Positions 40,222 to 48,998 of a stretch of 60,357 bases of DNA are shown piece by piece (position 1 is the first letter of the stretch; every line of letters starts with the position of its first letter). A program made the position numbers and the translations under genes. This DNA comes from JADFRG01 sp036986135 (lineage in GTDB: Bacteria > Chloroflexota > Anaerolineae > Anaerolineales > E44-bin32). The stretch is from positions 1-60,357 of the forward strand of contig BTQZ01000011.1 of assembly GCA_036986135.1 (NCBI GenBank), in the 5' to 3' direction. The notes under the pieces are model-generated. The model saw only the letters and a program-made list of their open reading frames with translations. It searched no databases and was not told the origin of the DNA.

Positions 40222-42284
40222 TCCTCATCTCCGTCGTGCGCAAAAGCCGCGATTAGCTCCTGGGCAACGTGGAGTGGAACGTTCTCGTAGTGGCTAAACT
40301 CCATGGTGAAAAAGCCGCGCCCGCCGGTCATCGAGCGCAGGTGCGTCGTGTAACGCTGGACCTCGGCTAGTGGCGCATGGGCGGTGATGATGCTCCGGCC
40401 GCGCTCCGAATCGGCCCCCTGAACACGCGCCCTGCGCGTGTTCAGATCGCCCATGACGTCTCCCATGTTGGCCTCCGGAACGGTGATCCGCAGCTCCACG
40501 ATGGGTTCCAGCATCACCGGGCCCGCATCGCGCACGGCGAGCTTAAAGGCTTCGCGCCCGGCCGTTTCAAACGCGATGGCTTTGGAGTCTACCGGGTGTT
40601 CCTTGCCGTCTGTGATGGCCACCCTTACCCTTTCAATGGGATGCCCCGAGAGCACGCCGTCCTTCATGACCCCCTTTACGCCCTTCTCGATGGCCGGCAT
40701 ATAGCCGGAGGAAATGCGGCCTCCGAAGACTTCGCTCACAAACTCGAATTCCCCGTTCTCAAGGGGTTCGACCCGCATGTGGACTTCTGCGAATTGCCCC
40801 GAACCGCCGGTCTGCTTCTTATGGCGGTATTGTGAGCTGCCAACTTTGGTAATGGTTTCCCGGTAGGGAACCTGCGGAATTTCCGTCTCAATCCCGACTT
40901 GAAATTTCGCCTCGGCTTTCCGAATGGCAACGTCGATATGTTGATCGCCCATGCCCTGTAGGATGGTTTGGTTGGTGCTGGCCTCCTGATGCCAGGAGAG
41001 GGTGGGATCTTCTTCAGATAATCTGGTCAATACGCTGCTGATCTTGGCCGAATCGGCCTGGGTTTTGGGAACCACCGCCACGGAATAAAGCGCGCTCGGG
41101 TATCTTGGCGAGCCTACGGTGAGCGCGGCGGTCTTCTCCGATAGCGTGTCGCCGGTCTCTGTCTCACTGAGCTTAGCGATCACGCCGATATCGCCTGCAT
41201 GCAGGTTCTTAGCGGGGATTTGCTCTTTGCCCCGCAGGAGCAGCAGGGTGCCGAGCCTCTCTTCCTCGCGTCGGATCTGATTCCAGACCCGACTGTCCGA
41301 GCTCAGCGTACCCGATAGAACGCGCAGATACGTCAGCCGGCCTACGAATGGATCCGCAGTCGTTTTCCAGACATACGCCGCGAGCGGTCCGGTGTCGCTT
41401 CCCTGAATTTCAATCTCTTCGCCTTTGCGCTCGGCCTTTCGCGGCGGCGCATCCGCGGGTGAGGGAAAGATCTGCACCATGGCCTCCAAAAGCGGAATGG
41501 TTCCAGTGCCTGCGGTTCCGGCGCAGGCAAAGACCGGAATAAAGGTTTTCGACCAGACCGCCTGTCGGAAGCCAAGCGCGATCTCGTCAGCAGATAGCTC
41601 CTCGCCCTCCAGATACTTTTCAAGCAAGGCATCGTCCCCTTCCGCGGCGGCCTCGATCAACGCTGTGCGCGCTTCCTCTGCCGCATCGGCCAGATCTTCC
41701 GGGATAGCCTCCTCAGACTTACCCTCCTTTGGCCGCGCGACCATCTTGAAAAGATCGATGACGCCTTTGAATGCTTGCTTCTCGCCCCAAGGCAGCTGCA
41801 CCGGGATGAAGGTCACATCTCCTGACAGGGATCCGAGCGAGGCCAAAGCGCGTTTGAAATTGGCATTGTCGCGGTCCATCTTGCTGATTACCACGCAGCG
41901 CGGTAGCCCAAACTCCTCGCAGTAGCCCCACATCACCTCGGTCCCGACTTCGACGCCGGCCACCGAATCCACAAGCAGCACGGCGCCTTCGCTCACCCAA
42001 AGGGCGGAGATCGCCTCTCCAACGAAATCCATAAACCCGGGCGTATCCAGCACATTGATCTTGTGATCTTGGAACTCAATCGGCAGAATGCTTGTGGATA
42101 GGGATTGCCTGCGCCGAATCTCCTCCTCTTCGAAATCCGAAACCGAATTTCCTTCCTCCACCTTGCCCATTCGGGTGACGGCGCCGGTGTGGTGGAGCAT
42201 GGCTTCCCCAAGTGAGGTCTTTCCTGCGCCGCCATGTGAGACAAAGGCGATGTTACGAAGATTCTCGGTCGCGTATTCCTTCAT
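40218..42284 (-). CDS. EF-G-like translational GTPase (paralogue type)
   Basis: 688 residues with all EF-G domains. The G domain starts NIAFVSHGGAGKTSLGEAM; DTPGF (G3) and ISKMDRDNANF (G4) follow. Domains III-V are seen in GMGDQHIDVAIRKAEAKF, QTGGSGQFAEV and the C-terminal SEVFGGRISSGYMPAIEKGV. The P-loop SHGGAGKT and the shorter, divergent effector region (NSVSDFEEEEIRRRQSLS) mark it as the EF-G-II/FusA2-like group rather than the main elongation factor. No rpsL-rpsG-tuf context is present, which agrees. Its precise role (ribosome recycling, stress) is not established for this group. Confidence 0.9.
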   Translation of the reverse strand: MKEYATENLRNIAFVSHGGAGKTSLGEAMLHHTGAVTRMGKVEEGNSVSDFEEEEIRRRQSLSTSILPIEFQDHKINVLDTPGFMDFVGEAISALWVSEGAVLLVDSVAGVEVGTEVMWGYCEEFGLPRCVVISKMDRDNANFKRALASLGSLSGDVTFIPVQLPWGEKQAFKGVIDLFKMVARPKEGKSEEAIPEDLADAAEEARTALIEAAAEGDDALLEKYLEGEELSADEIALGFRQAVWSKTFIPVFACAGTAGTGTIPLLEAMVQIFPSPADAPPRKAERKGEEIEIQGSDTGPLAAYVWKTTADPFVGRLTYLRVLSGTLSSDSRVWNQIRREEERLGTLLLLRGKEQIPAKNLHAGDIGVIAKLSETETGDTLSEKTAALTVGSPRYPSALYSVAVVPKTQADSAKISSVLTRLSEEDPTLSWHQEASTNQTILQGMGDQHIDVAIRKAEAKFQVGIETEIPQVPYRETITKVGSSQYRHKKQTGGSGQFAEVHMRVEPLENGEFEFVSEVFGGRISSGYMPAIEKGVKGVMKDGVLSGHPIERVRVAITDGKEHPVDSKAIAFETAGREAFKLAVRDAGPVMLEPIVELRITVPEANMGDVMGDLNTRRARVQGADSERGRSIITAHAPLAEVQRYTTHLRSMTGGRGFFTMEFSHYENVPLHVAQELIAAFAHDGDED

Positions 42285-42378
42285 AGATCGGGGCCCTTGA
42301 GCTGAGGTTCGATGATTGTAAGAGAGGTACCTGACCGTGTAAAGGTGGGCCGCGTGAAAGGGGAATTTCCGCGCTGGG

Positions 42379-42387
42379 TGATAGAAT
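42379..42387 (+). promoter_or_regulatory. extended -10 of the selenocysteine thioredoxin gene
   Basis: TGATAGAAT is a TGn-extended -10 (TAGAAT at 42382-42387). The ATG at 42395 is 7 nt beyond it, where transcription should start, so the mRNA is predicted to be leaderless. No Shine-Dalgarno sequence is present. Confidence 0.55.
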
Positions 42388-42394
42388 CCGCCAA

Positions 42395-42892
42395 ATGTCT
42401 CCCAGCCGATTCCTCAATCAGCATTCCTTTACGCTCGGCGCCGCGGTCTCGTTGGCGCTGCTTGCCACCTGGCTATTCCGAGACGGCATCACACTCAACG
42501 ATCTACTGGCCTTCGGCGCGCTTGCTCTCGGGCTGGGGATTGCGTACTTCTTCTTCAATCCCAGGGAAAGCACGGAGACCGATGTGGAGGCCGTGCTCGA
42601 GAATATCGGAGCTGGCACCCCGGTGCTGCTCGAGTTTCAAAGTCCATTTTGAGGAGCTTGCATGGCAGCCAAGCCCGTCGTGGATGGGATCGAGCGAGAG
42701 CATGAGCAGCAATTGAGTGTGATTCGCCTGAATGTTCAAGACCCCGCGGGCAAAGCCTTGCTCAAACGCTTTGGATTTCGCTTTACGCCGACCTTCATTT
42801 TCTTCGATGGGGCCGGCGATGAGCTCCGGCGCTGGGTAGGTGCGATCGATTCGGCCAAAGTGCGGCAACTGCTGGAAGATCTCCCCTCATGA
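42395..42892 (+). CDS. Membrane-anchored thioredoxin-like selenoprotein with in-frame UGA
   Basis: 165 residues if UGA at 42650-42652 is selenocysteine (residue 86). Two membrane helices (~13-30, ~36-54) are followed by a thioredoxin domain: TPVLLEFQSPFUGACMAAKP, in which U-G-A-C occupies the position of the CxxC active site, then VIRLNVQD and the conserved cis-Pro segment FRFTPTFIFFDGAG. The frame before and after the UGA is the same, the parts together make one complete thioredoxin domain, and neither half makes sense alone. UxxC thioredoxins are rare but known. Conventional annotation would give an 85-residue and a 76-residue protein. A hairpin follows the UGA but is less clear than at the SelW gene. 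It begins a likely operon with the two genes downstream. Confidence 0.83.
42653..42688 (+). promoter_or_regulatory. candidate SECIS region of the thioredoxin-like gene
   Basis: Two alternative hairpins are possible. GCTTG (42656-42660) pairs with CAAGC (42670-42674), extended by GG/CC past a bulged A, with a 9-nt loop containing GG at 12-13 nt after the UGA. Alternatively CCC/GGG (42674-42676, 42686-42688) encloses a loop GTCGTGGAT starting 25 nt after the UGA, a better distance but a weak stem. Confidence 0.4.
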
Positions 42893-42913
42893 TGGCAGCG
42901 GAGAGCTAGGGGA

Positions 42914-43831
42914 GTGCTGTTTCTGTTCTTGGATGGTGTAGGCCTTGGGCCGGATGATCCTGAGCGCAATCCATTTTCCGCCGCAGACATGCCGTACCTT
43001 TTGGAGCTTCTCGAAGGTCGACGGCTCGTGGAAGGATCGGCCCCATTCGAAGGTCAACGGGCAACGCTGCTGGCTGTGGACGCCCGGCTGGGGGTGGAGG
43101 GCGCGCCGCAGTCCGCTACGGGGCAGGCGGCGCTGCTCACGGGCGAAAACGTTCCATCGCAAGTGGGGGAGCATTACGGGCCTAAGCCCAATCCAGCGGT
43201 GGCCGAGATCGTCCGTCGAGACAATCTTTTCAAGCAGGTTTTGGACCGCGGCGGCTCCGCCGCCCTTCTGAACGGCTATCCCCCGCGCTATTTCGAGGCA
43301 ATCGAACGCGGCGTCAGGCTCTATTCCTCTATCCCGCTGGCGGCTACCTCTGCCGGATTGGAATTGATGACGGTGGAGGACATGCAGGACGGAAGAGCTT
43401 TCTCGGCCGACTTTACCGGCGTAGGCTGGTCCAAGCAGCCGGATTTCCCCTCTGTCCCCACCTACGATCCAGCGCAGGCCGGCCGCCAGCTTGCCCGAGC
43501 GGCCGAAGCGTATGACATGGCCTGGTTTGACTTCTGGCCAAGCGACTTTGCCGGCCATCGAGGCGAGATGAGTGATGCAGTTGCCCTGCTGGAAAAGCTG
43601 GATGCCGTCTTGGGCGGCTTGGTGGCAGCCTGGGAGGGTAGGTCCGACTTGATCGTTGTGAGCTCCGATCACGGCAACCTAGAGGATCTCTCGCGCCGCG
43701 GTCATACGCTAAATCCGGTACCGGCCATGCTGATCGGACCACTGGAGATGCGGAGAAATCTTGCCAGCGGGCTCGAAGATCTGGCCTCTTTTGCGCCTGC
43801 AATCCTTGAAACCCTGTTCGGAAGCTCATGA
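42914..43831 (+). CDS. Alkaline-phosphatase-superfamily metalloenzyme (phosphoglyceromutase-like)
   Basis: 305 residues. The N-terminus LFLFLDGVGLGPDDPERNPF carries the first metal Asp, ATGQAALLTGENVP resembles the nucleophile region (Thr/Ser), and the C-terminal SSDHGNLEDLSRRGHTLNPVP has the Asp-His and His metal ligands typical of iPGM-type enzymes and related phosphotransferases. The large cap domain of true phosphoglycerate mutase is missing, so a phosphatase or phosphomutase of unknown substrate is more likely. The start is a GTG. It overlaps the next gene by four bases. Confidence 0.82.
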   Translation: MLFLFLDGVGLGPDDPERNPFSAADMPYLLELLEGRRLVEGSAPFEGQRATLLAVDARLGVEGAPQSATGQAALLTGENVPSQVGEHYGPKPNPAVAEIVRRDNLFKQVLDRGGSAALLNGYPPRYFEAIERGVRLYSSIPLAATSAGLELMTVEDMQDGRAFSADFTGVGWSKQPDFPSVPTYDPAQAGRQLARAAEAYDMAWFDFWPSDFAGHRGEMSDAVALLEKLDAVLGGLVAAWEGRSDLIVVSSDHGNLEDLSRRGHTLNPVPAMLIGPLEMRRNLASGLEDLASFAPAILETLFGSS

Positions 43832-44328
43832 CCGTCGGCCCGGATGAACTCCGATCCGTTCTGCGGCAGTGGGCCAGCGGCGTCACCCTCGTGACCGCAG
43901 GTCACGGCGGAGTGCTGCATGGCATGACCGTCAGCTCGTTCTCCTCTGTGTCTCTCGAGCCACCTTTGATATCGGTTAATATCGAGCGTCGCACGCGGAC
44001 ACATGCACTGATGACCGAGGCAGGCGCCTTCGGTGTCTGTATCCTGGCCAGCGATCAACGGGATCTGGCCCTGCGTTTTGGCGGGGGCGTGCCTGATCTG
44101 GAGGAGCGGCTGAAGGGAGTGGCGCACAGCCTGGGTGAGCTCGGCAGCCCCTTATTGGAGGGGTGTCTGGCGAGCCTCGAGTGCCGCGTCCACGCAACGC
44201 TCCCCGCCGGCACTCATAAGGTGTTCGTCGGCGAAGTCACGGCATGGGACATCGATCCCAGGAAATCTCCACTGTTGTATTGGCGGCGCCAGTTTAGGTT
44301 CTTCGGGGAAGATTCAAAGCAGAGTTGA
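43828..44328 (+). CDS. Flavin reductase-like FMN-binding protein
   Basis: 166 residues of the split-barrel flavin reductase family: LRQWASGVTLVTAGHGGVLHGMTVSSFSSVSLEPPLISVNI is the FMN-binding core, then GVCILASDQRDLALRFGG and the C-terminal VGEVTAWDID and LLYWRRQFRFFG. Such enzymes bind FMN and reduce it with NAD(P)H, or act as small oxidoreductases. With the selenocysteine thioredoxin two genes upstream, this hints at a redox-linked operon, but no direct functional link can be read. Confidence 0.9.
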   Translation: MTVGPDELRSVLRQWASGVTLVTAGHGGVLHGMTVSSFSSVSLEPPLISVNIERRTRTHALMTEAGAFGVCILASDQRDLALRFGGGVPDLEERLKGVAHSLGELGSPLLEGCLASLECRVHATLPAGTHKVFVGEVTAWDIDPRKSPLLYWRRQFRFFGEDSKQS

Positions 44329-44370
44329 GGGCCCCGCCGGGTACTTGAAACTGGAGCTGTGGGCAAAGCC

Positions 44371-44460
44371 GTATAGTTGTAGCCGGTCTGGCTACAACTG
44401 CTTGTAGTTGTGGTGGTTTGGCTACAACTGCTTGTAGTTGTGGTGATTTGGCTACAACTG
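44371..44460. repeat. three tandem 30-bp units, each with an inverted repeat
   Basis: Units at 44371-44400, 44401-44430 and 44431-44460 all end TTTGGCTACAACTG or TCTGGCTACAACTG. The second and third differ at one base. The first contains a perfect 10-bp inverted repeat, AGTTGTAGCC (44375-44384) with GGCTACAACT (44390-44399), loop GGTCT; the others keep a shorter version. The array sits between converging genes and may act as a terminator or block, although no T-run follows. It also overlaps the last codons of the pstA-like gene by 9 nt. Confidence 0.88.
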
Positions 44461-44718
44461 CTCATAGCTTGAAACCGGCAATACGAACACAGTCGCTCGC
44501 CGCTGGTCGTGCTCCTCCGGTTGCGTCGAGCTCTCTCTGATGATCTCGATCGCCTCGTCCACCTTCTCTTCCTCAAGTCCAATCAGCAAGGTGGTATTTC
44601 CACGCCGGAGGAAGACGCCCGTGGATGAGATGCGAGTGGCTCGAAAATCCCGATCCACCAAGGCCTGCATGACGAGTTCTGCATCACGATCATTGATGAT
44701 AACGATCATCATCTTCAT
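44452..44718 (-). CDS. Cyclic-di-AMP receptor, PstA/DarA family (PII-like)
   Basis: 88 residues. The sequence matches the PII-like c-di-AMP receptor family PstA/DarA: MMIVIINDRDAELVMQALVD, then FRATRISSTGVFLRRGNTTL with the STG, FL and NTT residues that line the ligand pocket in PstA, LLIGLEEEKVDEAIEIIRE, and the closing ATVFVLPVSSYEQL. It is shorter than PstA of Bacillus (about 109) in the large B-loop. The gene follows the antiporter gene after only two bases, so the two are co-translated. The role of PstA is not known in general; here the neighbour points to ion or osmotic control. Confidence 0.93.
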   Translation of the reverse strand: MKMMIVIINDRDAELVMQALVDRDFRATRISSTGVFLRRGNTTLLIGLEEEKVDEAIEIIRESSTQPEEHDQRRATVFVLPVSSYEQL

Positions 44719-44720
44719 GG

Positions 44721-46595
44721 CTATATCACCTCAAATCGCTCTACGTCAAATACAAAGATGGTCGCGCCCCGTATATGAACCGCCTGAGCCTCGCCGCTAG
44801 GCTGATCTCCAGGGAAGGCCGAGACATATTCCACACGTTCCTTGGCCACTCCATTTACAGCGGCGACCGCCTGCTCCAGCATGTCCTCCCGCAGGCCAAC
44901 AAGCAGCGTGTGATTGCGCTGCGCAAGAAATGCTCCGGTTGTCTTAATGCGTGTGCTTGGAATGTTGCGAAGTGAGAGAGCATTGGATACCGCTTCCAGA
45001 TCACGATCCTGAATTACCAGCGTCATCAGCTGGCGGACCTCTCCAGGTGTACCTAATCCGTAGAGTCCCGCCGCCCACGCTTCCTCGCTCATTTCGAGCG
45101 CAGCATCCACTTCGGTCACTAGCTGCTCATATGTTTCATCAGCGATCACCCCATCGCGGCGCAGGTCGGCCAGCATTGTGCGCCGCGCCCGCAGCTCCTC
45201 ACGCCGGGCAGTATTGATCTCATCCGCCTCCAGCCCGGGCGCGCTCTGAAGTGCCTCTTGAACCGCATCTGCCAGGGCATCCGAACGCTCCTTGAGCACG
45301 GGCCGCATTCGCTCCCAAGTATGCAGGGAAATGAGCCCATCCTGATAGAGGCGCTGCATGTGCTCATATCCCGAACGGGCCGCCAGCGCCCGCGCGCGGC
45401 GGAGCTCATACTCTATATTTTCCTCAGTGCGCGTGACCAGGCGAAGCCGCTTGACCAGCCAGTCCATGGACAGGCCTTGAGCCAGGAGCGTAAACAGCAC
45501 GACGCCGAAAGTCATTGCGATGATGGCCTGTCGCTCCCTACCTGGGGGAAGGCTCAGAGCCAGAGCCAGAGCAATGGCGCCGCGCAGGCCGCCCCAAAAC
45601 ATTACATGCCTCCATCGCGGAAGGATCGGTCGGCCCAGGCGAGACAAACCATAAATATTGATGGCTCTAGCTATCAGGACCCCCAGAATGGCCCAGAGGA
45701 TGAGCTGCCAGTTGCTCAATAAGGCAGGCAGATCCAGGGAGAGCCCGATCAGGAGGAAGATGGCGGAGTTTGCCAGGAAGGCAACGTATTCCCAGAAGTT
45801 CAATACCACGATGCGCGTGGTAGGAGACATCCCTTTTTGACCGAGGTTGCCATTGACCAAGCCGGCGGTCACGACCGCCAGCACACCGCTTACGCCGAAC
45901 TGCTCAGCTACCAGGTAGGATCCAAAGGCGAGCAAGGTGGTGAACGTAGTCTCAACAAGGTGATCATCGATCCGCCCGGTGAGCTGCTGGACGACCCAGC
46001 CGAACAAGAAACCGACGATGATTCCGCCTCCGGCAACTAAGAAGAACTCGATCACGCCGTCCAGTAGGCTGAACTCGGCCGTCCCGAGAGCGGCGAGCGC
46101 GATGCTGAAGAGCACGACCGCCGTGCCGTCGTTGAAGAGGCTCTCACCTTCGAGCAGCACTTCCAGCTGCTTTGGAGCCCCTAGCCTGCGAAAGATCGCC
46201 ACGACCGAAACAGGATCGGTCGCAGCGATCAGTGCCCCGAAGATGAGCGCCATCCCAACCGCTAGGCCCGGGCCGACGAATAGGATCCCTCCCACCACAA
46301 GCATGGTTAGGATCACACCGGGCACGGCCAAGATGGCGATCGTAGCAACGTTGCGCCGTAATTCAGCTAGGTTTAGATGGAAGGCGGCTTCAAACAGAAG
46401 CGGGGGAAGGAATATGCCCAGAATGAGTTCGGAGGTCAATACGACTTCGACCGGCGGGCGGAGTGATAAGAGCACTCCCACCAGCACCAGCGCCACCGTA
46501 TAGGGGATACGCACACGTCGCACCACAATCGAAACGATCGAGGTGATCAGCAGCATGCCGAGAATTATTAGTTCGATCTCAAGTAGATCTGTCAA
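44721..46595 (-). CDS. Na+/H+ antiporter (CPA1/NhaP type) with C-terminal PstA-like domain
   Basis: 624 residues. Residues ~1-400 form about 12-13 membrane helices of a CPA1 exchanger with the ion-site motifs (GALIAATDPVSVVAIFRRLG, then LEGESLFNDGTAVVLFSIAL, the ND pair). A cytoplasmic helical region (~405-520) follows. Residues ~523-624 repeat the fold of the adjacent PstA-like protein: TLVIQDRDLEAVSNALSLRN, then STRIKTTGAFLAQRNHTLLVG, LREDMLEQAVAAV and the ending ATIFVFDVERFEVI. Pocket residues TTG and GAFL are kept, while NTT is NHT. So this appears to be an antiporter directly carrying a c-di-AMP-receptor-like domain instead of the usual RCK_C/TrkA_C domain. I know of no described example, although absence cannot be checked here. 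Confidence 0.88.
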   Translation of the reverse strand: MTDLLEIELIILGMLLITSIVSIVVRRVRIPYTVALVLVGVLLSLRPPVEVVLTSELILGIFLPPLLFEAAFHLNLAELRRNVATIAILAVPGVILTMLVVGGILFVGPGLAVGMALIFGALIAATDPVSVVAIFRRLGAPKQLEVLLEGESLFNDGTAVVLFSIALAALGTAEFSLLDGVIEFFLVAGGGIIVGFLFGWVVQQLTGRIDDHLVETTFTTLLAFGSYLVAEQFGVSGVLAVVTAGLVNGNLGQKGMSPTTRIVVLNFWEYVAFLANSAIFLLIGLSLDLPALLSNWQLILWAILGVLIARAINIYGLSRLGRPILPRWRHVMFWGGLRGAIALALALSLPPGRERQAIIAMTFGVVLFTLLAQGLSMDWLVKRLRLVTRTEENIEYELRRARALAARSGYEHMQRLYQDGLISLHTWERMRPVLKERSDALADAVQEALQSAPGLEADEINTARREELRARRTMLADLRRDGVIADETYEQLVTEVDAALEMSEEAWAAGLYGLGTPGEVRQLMTLVIQDRDLEAVSNALSLRNIPSTRIKTTGAFLAQRNHTLLVGLREDMLEQAVAAVNGVAKERVEYVSAFPGDQPSGEAQAVHIRGATIFVFDVERFEVI

Positions 46596-46625
46596 GATTC
46601 TCCGTTTATGCCCTGCGTGCGGAGA

Positions 46626-48998
46626 TTATAACTGCCGCACCTGAGTCATCGATTTTCCCTCTACATTGACCTTACCACCATCGGGAAATTCCACGATGGC
46701 CCCTTCATGGTTCCACTCAATCCGCACCCCCCTCCAGCTCATCTGTACCGGCCAGGGGAAGGGATTGTGTCCGCGCAGCGCGATCTTGCGCGGAGAGATC
46801 AGTCGGACCCCCAGCACGTATAGAAAGAGGGAAAGGGGCGCCACACCAGTGCTGTGACCCAGCTTTCCGATGCCGCCGGGTCGATCGGGATGGTAAGACT
46901 CTCGCCAGTCTCGATCCTCATGAAGAGTATGAAGGCAGGCCTGCATCAGGCGGCCCACTAGCTCGGCGGCTTCTTCCAGGTAGCCGTGGTCTACCAGGCC
47001 CTCTCCGATCATGAGATTGGGTCGGATCTGGACCGGGGCATATCGATAGGCCAACCCATCCGCTGGCCAGCTAGGCACACCAAACTCACGCCAGTATCTT
47101 CTTCCATTCGTTATCGCGTGCTTGACGAGCTGATCAGCCCGGTCCCTATCCGGCACTCCCGCCCACAGGGGGAGCAGCCCCGTATGATCCGGCCTGGAGT
47201 AATCTGCGATCCGCACCTCGGTCTTTGAGGCCGGGCCGAGGCCACGGATCACAATCTTCTTGATGCGGGAGAAGGTCATGTCTGAAGTCAGGGTGCCGAA
47301 GTCCTCCAACCACTGGAAGTCTTCTCCGCCCGATGGATGTACGCGTTTCCGACTCCCGCTAGCTTTGCCATGAACGGAGATCTTCAGACCAGCCCTTTCC
47401 TGTTCCGCACCCACCACGCGTACGAGCAGCCGTACCGGCGGCTCGAACTCGCGCTCGACATTGATCTCACACTCACCTTCCCCGGTTCCCAACCGTGAAC
47501 CGACGACTGTGAGGTCGAGATCGCGATCGAGAGAGAGGTAGCAGCTCTCCTTGTCGGACCAGGTTCGCTCGATCACCTCCCGAAGCAGCATTTGCCGGCT
47601 GCTTAGGTCTTTTTCGTGATCCGCATGACCAAGAACCTTGCCTATTTCTACGAGCGCCTTGGTTTCTTGGTAGAGATAGGAGGACAGGTCGGGGGTCTCT
47701 GCCAGCGCGATATCCAGCCCCTGCCCCCAGCGGTGAAGGCGTCCAAAGGCCGGCCAATCTTCGAACCCGGATTGGATCGCGCTGTGCCACTCCGGAAATC
47801 CGTCCTGGTCCTTATCCTGAGATTCTTGAAACCAGCTTTCGACAAAAGCCAGAAGCCTAGGATACACGTCGGACAAGAACTCACGGTCCTCGGTATGCTT
47901 ATAGATTCGCCACGCAAGGGTAGCAAGCAGCGGGGCGCATTGCACCCCGCTGCGTTGTCCACCGAGGCCAGGCTTCGAATCGATCGCGCCGTCCGGCGCC
48001 TGACACGCGAGGTAGTTCAATAGAATCCCCTGGGCAAGCTGTGGCGCACTGGGTAGGACCTGAAGGATCGTGACGAAGGCGTCTGGTGCAGATACACCAT
48101 CCCAACCCAGATCGTGGTCCCGCCCATCCGGGTGTGCAGAATAGCCGCGATGGGGAGCGCGCTCCTCCACGATCGAAGCGTGCGGCAGGTGGCGGGTAGG
48201 TCCGACAAACGAAGCAATGGATGTCGTCTGCGACAGGGCAAACGCCACGTCCCAATCCGGATCGCCTGTCTCAACCTCGACCAGCCCCGCGTTGGCCTGT
48301 TCGATGCGGGCGATCTCGGCGTCCCATCGGACGGACATGAGGTTCCGGGTCATGGTGAAGGAATCCTGCAGCTCGCTGCAAGCGGCGTGAGCCCACATAA
48401 ACGATTCGGTGGCACCCGGCTCCAGTGTTGGCCGCACGCTCAGCGCCGGATAAGGTGCGATCGCCGCCAGGGGTCCGCCGGACAGGAAAAGCAAGGGGGC
48501 CAGGCTCCCTGTGGATCCCTGCAGCACGATGGCTCCCTGGTGGGATACGCTGGTCATGGTTTGCGGATTTTCGGCCGGCTTTAGCTGTGCATGCAGCAGC
48601 ATCTCCGGGCGGAGCGATTCGCCACCCGCGTTGTAGAGAACGAACCGCCCGGCCATCAAGTTGGACTCTTTTGCCCAGTACTCGGCAACCACATTCAGCT
48701 TCGGGGCGGGCTCAAATGAGAGCCGGATGTAATTGCTAAGAAAAGCATGCACTCTGGGAGGTACGTGGAAGTCCAGCGGATCGATCCAAGTATCCCGATC
48801 GAGCCTGAAACCCGGAAAGATACGCATGCTGTGTGCACGCAGGCCGTAGTTAGTTTCAAGCGCGAGCGCTGAGGGCGCACCCCCTCCGAGGCGCAATTCC
48901 CAGATTTGATCGTCGACGTAACTGGGTACCGTCATGCGGGCGTCCGCCCCGATTCGGAGAGACAATGGCGCCTCTGCAGTCAGTCCCCACTCACGCAT
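46626..48998 (-). CDS. Six-hairpin (alpha/alpha)6-barrel glycosidase-like protein
   Basis: 790 residues, no signal peptide, so cytoplasmic. The N-terminal ~240 residues are beta-rich (RLSFEPAPKLNVVAEYW), and the remainder resembles the catalytic barrel of GH63/GH37/GH15-type enzymes, e.g. DHDLGWDGVSAPDAFV, LLNYLACQAPDGAIDSKPG, DGFPEWHSAIQSGFEDWPAF, YLYQETKALVEIGKVLGHAD. A beta-sandwich-like insertion sits near ~500-610 before the last helices (PNLMIGEGLVDHGYLEEAAELV). An acidic pair in DLGWDG and in GFPEWHSA are candidate catalytic residues. The substrate is not recognisable; neighbours give no hint. Confidence 0.72.
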   Translation of the reverse strand: MREWGLTAEAPLSLRIGADARMTVPSYVDDQIWELRLGGGAPSALALETNYGLRAHSMRIFPGFRLDRDTWIDPLDFHVPPRVHAFLSNYIRLSFEPAPKLNVVAEYWAKESNLMAGRFVLYNAGGESLRPEMLLHAQLKPAENPQTMTSVSHQGAIVLQGSTGSLAPLLFLSGGPLAAIAPYPALSVRPTLEPGATESFMWAHAACSELQDSFTMTRNLMSVRWDAEIARIEQANAGLVEVETGDPDWDVAFALSQTTSIASFVGPTRHLPHASIVEERAPHRGYSAHPDGRDHDLGWDGVSAPDAFVTILQVLPSAPQLAQGILLNYLACQAPDGAIDSKPGLGGQRSGVQCAPLLATLAWRIYKHTEDREFLSDVYPRLLAFVESWFQESQDKDQDGFPEWHSAIQSGFEDWPAFGRLHRWGQGLDIALAETPDLSSYLYQETKALVEIGKVLGHADHEKDLSSRQMLLREVIERTWSDKESCYLSLDRDLDLTVVGSRLGTGEGECEINVEREFEPPVRLLVRVVGAEQERAGLKISVHGKASGSRKRVHPSGGEDFQWLEDFGTLTSDMTFSRIKKIVIRGLGPASKTEVRIADYSRPDHTGLLPLWAGVPDRDRADQLVKHAITNGRRYWREFGVPSWPADGLAYRYAPVQIRPNLMIGEGLVDHGYLEEAAELVGRLMQACLHTLHEDRDWRESYHPDRPGGIGKLGHSTGVAPLSLFLYVLGVRLISPRKIALRGHNPFPWPVQMSWRGVRIEWNHEGAIVEFPDGGKVNVEGKSMTQVRQL

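Noticed and set aside
42395..42652. The thioredoxin-like gene as two separate small genes or a pseudogene with a nonsense codon
   Set aside because: The UGA falls precisely at the active-site position, the frame is unchanged on both sides and the second half begins inside the active-site motif. A second UGA-at-redox-site gene in the window supports recoding.
44371..44460. CRISPR array
   Set aside because: The units are contiguous 30-bp copies without unique spacers, only three in number, and no cas genes are present.
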